From: Sarcomyxa edulis
Lineage: Eukaryota > Basidiomycota > Agaricomycetes > Agaricales > Mycenaceae
Direction: 5' to 3'
Length of the DNA: 64,000 nt
NCBI GenBank assembly: GCA_009761415.1
Contig: QUOL01000006.1
Span: 496,001-560,000 of the forward strand
The position numbers and the translations under genes were made by a program. The notes beneath the pieces were generated by a model. It did no database searches and was not told where the DNA came from. It saw only the letters and a program-made list of their open reading frames with translations. Positions within the stretch are counted from its first letter, which is position 1. Every line of letters starts with the position of its first letter. This document shows positions 62,568-64,000 of this stretch, piece by piece.

Positions 62568-64000
62568 AAGGCCTCGGGCTCGAAATCTCGATGTTTATAT
62601 CTATTGCGTATATTACCCGAAGAAAGGCGAAGGTGTGTGGTTTTTTCGAATGTCTGAGAGACACTTGGTGAGCACAGAGACTGGAGTAGAATGATAAGAA
62701 CATACATAGTGCTTTCGACACCCTTACCACCTCAGATGCAGCGCAATAGAGACAAGTCTCTGAGAGAAACGGCGATGAAGGCTGTGCGTTACTGTAGCGT
62801 GATTGGAGAGGTTTAGATATAGATGTAAGCGTGAGGGCGGAGGGCCAGGCGCCGGAAATGTGTGGAGATATGTTGATGCTGTATTCAGAACAGGGATTCG
62901 GATCATTGAAACTGAATGTATTTGATGTGTACTTGTGTCAGCGACGAAGACTGCAAAAAGATCTGAGTAGACGTACAAAATAAATATTATTGTCCTCGTT
63001 CTGCCGCTATGGCCTTCTGGTAAGATATCTGCTTCTTGGGATGCGTGCTAAAAGGACTCTAGTAGCTTGGGGAAGATGAAAACGCGTCGGTATGAGTCGC
63101 ACGGCATTGGAACGAGATTGAGACAGAGAGTATTGCTGTGAACAGCTGTCAATAAGTAGTCTCTTACTGTGCCATAAAAGAATTGAGGCTCACCCATCTT
63201 GTACTGAACACACATTTCACTTGGCTTTAATGCAAGTCTCAAGCTCAAGGGGGCAACATCTAGACAATCTGCATGTCGCCCTGTACCCAAACAACTTTGG
63301 ACCTGGGCAACATTGTTAGTATCAGGAACATACCTCCAAAGAGATTCAATCAAGCATACCTTAGTACCATAGACATTCTCTATATTCCACATGTATTTCC
63401 TGCCCATGATCGCGTCGATCGATCATCATCGAAAATTGAGAGCCGACCAAGCCGACGCTTCGGAAAGCTTTGAAGTAGTGATGTAGGCCTCAAAGTTTTG
63501 AGGGGTGCAGATATGGTCTGAGCGATGATAATGAGGGTGACGCGACTTGGACGCGACCAAGTCCCGGAGAGAGCCACTGAAGCGCTAGTTCGAAAACGTG
63601 AGTGTCAATGACTGGAAATCGAAGTGAAATCCAAAAACGGACGTACTTGTTAGACCTCCCAGTTGTTGCCAAACAACCTCCCGCGATAATCACAACCGAC
63701 CCCGCGCCGTCTCTGATGGATTCCAACACTGTCAGCACAAATCGCATCTCCAAAAAATAATCCTACACATACCTGAGATACGCCATGCTGGCCCACAGCA
63801 ACATAGAGGATGGTCTCGAGGCTTCACGGAGATAAGATTAATGTTTAAATGGTCAGGAAAATAGAGAGGCATAATTTAGGCAAGGGGGAAATGGTGGGAG
63901 ACGATTTTTGGGTGAGCACTATTTAATACCTTTCCAAGAGTTGACCCTGCTTGAAAATACTTTGGATCGGCCGATCGAGGTACGTGATAATTTGGAATCA
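62568..64000. other. Duplicated DNA right of the array (copy B), no recognised gene
   Basis: Almost identical to 48063-49495 with two substitutions seen (63492, 63603). Same exon-like but unassignable minus-strand pieces. Confidence 0.4.

Larger units (their letters stand above)
56626..64000 (+). repeat. Segmental duplication, copy B (no LTR element)
   Basis: Direct repeat of 29753-33183 plus 45539-49495. Offsets are +26756 at the ArgRS start, +26767 at its stop, +14493 just after the insertion site and a constant +14505 from 46416 to the window end. From 60922 on I noticed only two substitutions (63492, 63603) against copy A; before that differences are frequent. Runs off the window. Confidence 0.94.

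Noticed and set aside
1..64000. tRNA or rRNA genes
   Set aside because: I looked for T-arm-like GTTCRA words with acceptor pairing and for conserved rRNA stretches and found none that fold convincingly.

Overview
This window looks like nuclear DNA of a filamentous basidiomycete, most likely an agaricomycete. The genes carry many short introns (about 50-65 nt) with GT..AG ends and CTAAY-like branch sites. The families fit: an agaricomycete-type BTB/POZ protein, a multi-pass membrane protein family expanded in mushrooms, a fungal Msb1/Mug8-domain protein, a plant-type O-methyltransferase, aldo-keto reductases, and two kinds of fungal retrotransposon. All coordinates of multi-exon genes are spans from start to stop codon, worked out by hand.

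Layout. (1) 0.2-9.8 kb, all on the minus strand: glycogen phosphorylase, a weakly supported hypothetical gene, a BTB/POZ gene and a multi-pass membrane protein gene. (2) 10.64-17.04 kb: a complete Ngaro-type tyrosine-recombinase retrotransposon (minus strand) with gag, RT-RNase H, tyrosine recombinase and the diagnostic split direct repeats A1 / B1-A2-B2. It sits about 160 bp upstream of the Msb1/Mug8 gene (17.2-21.3 kb, plus strand). (3) 21.9-29.5 kb, minus strand: an O-methyltransferase and two full aldo-keto reductase genes, with two decayed reductase fragments between and beside them. (4) 29.75-33.18 kb: an intact cytosolic arginyl-tRNA synthetase gene with its flanks. (5) 33.18-45.54 kb: a 12.36-kb Ty3/Gypsy chromovirus-type LTR retrotransposon with LTRs identical by eye, a 5-bp target duplication, one very long gag-pol frame ending in a chromodomain, and an extra 891-codon frame of unknown function before the 3' LTR. 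(6) 45.54-49.5 kb: a degenerate tandem array (about 430-bp units) with conserved GC-rich hairpins. (7) 49.5-56.6 kb: no recognisable gene, but many splice-like signals on both strands. (8) 56.63-64 kb: a second copy of segments 4+6, again with an intact arginyl-tRNA synthetase but without the LTR element; this is the empty site of the insertion.

Most interesting points. The LTR element carries pairs of RNA hairpins with a conserved core (CANGGAYAGCCTG: one unpaired base, GG/CC, AYAG tetraloop) on covarying stems. One pair is in each LTR, upstream of gag-pol, and one pair lies just upstream of the extra frame, which suggests a Gag-binding, translational or splicing control element. The two duplicated segments also change abruptly from moderately diverged to almost identical at 46416/60921, which looks like a conversion tract.
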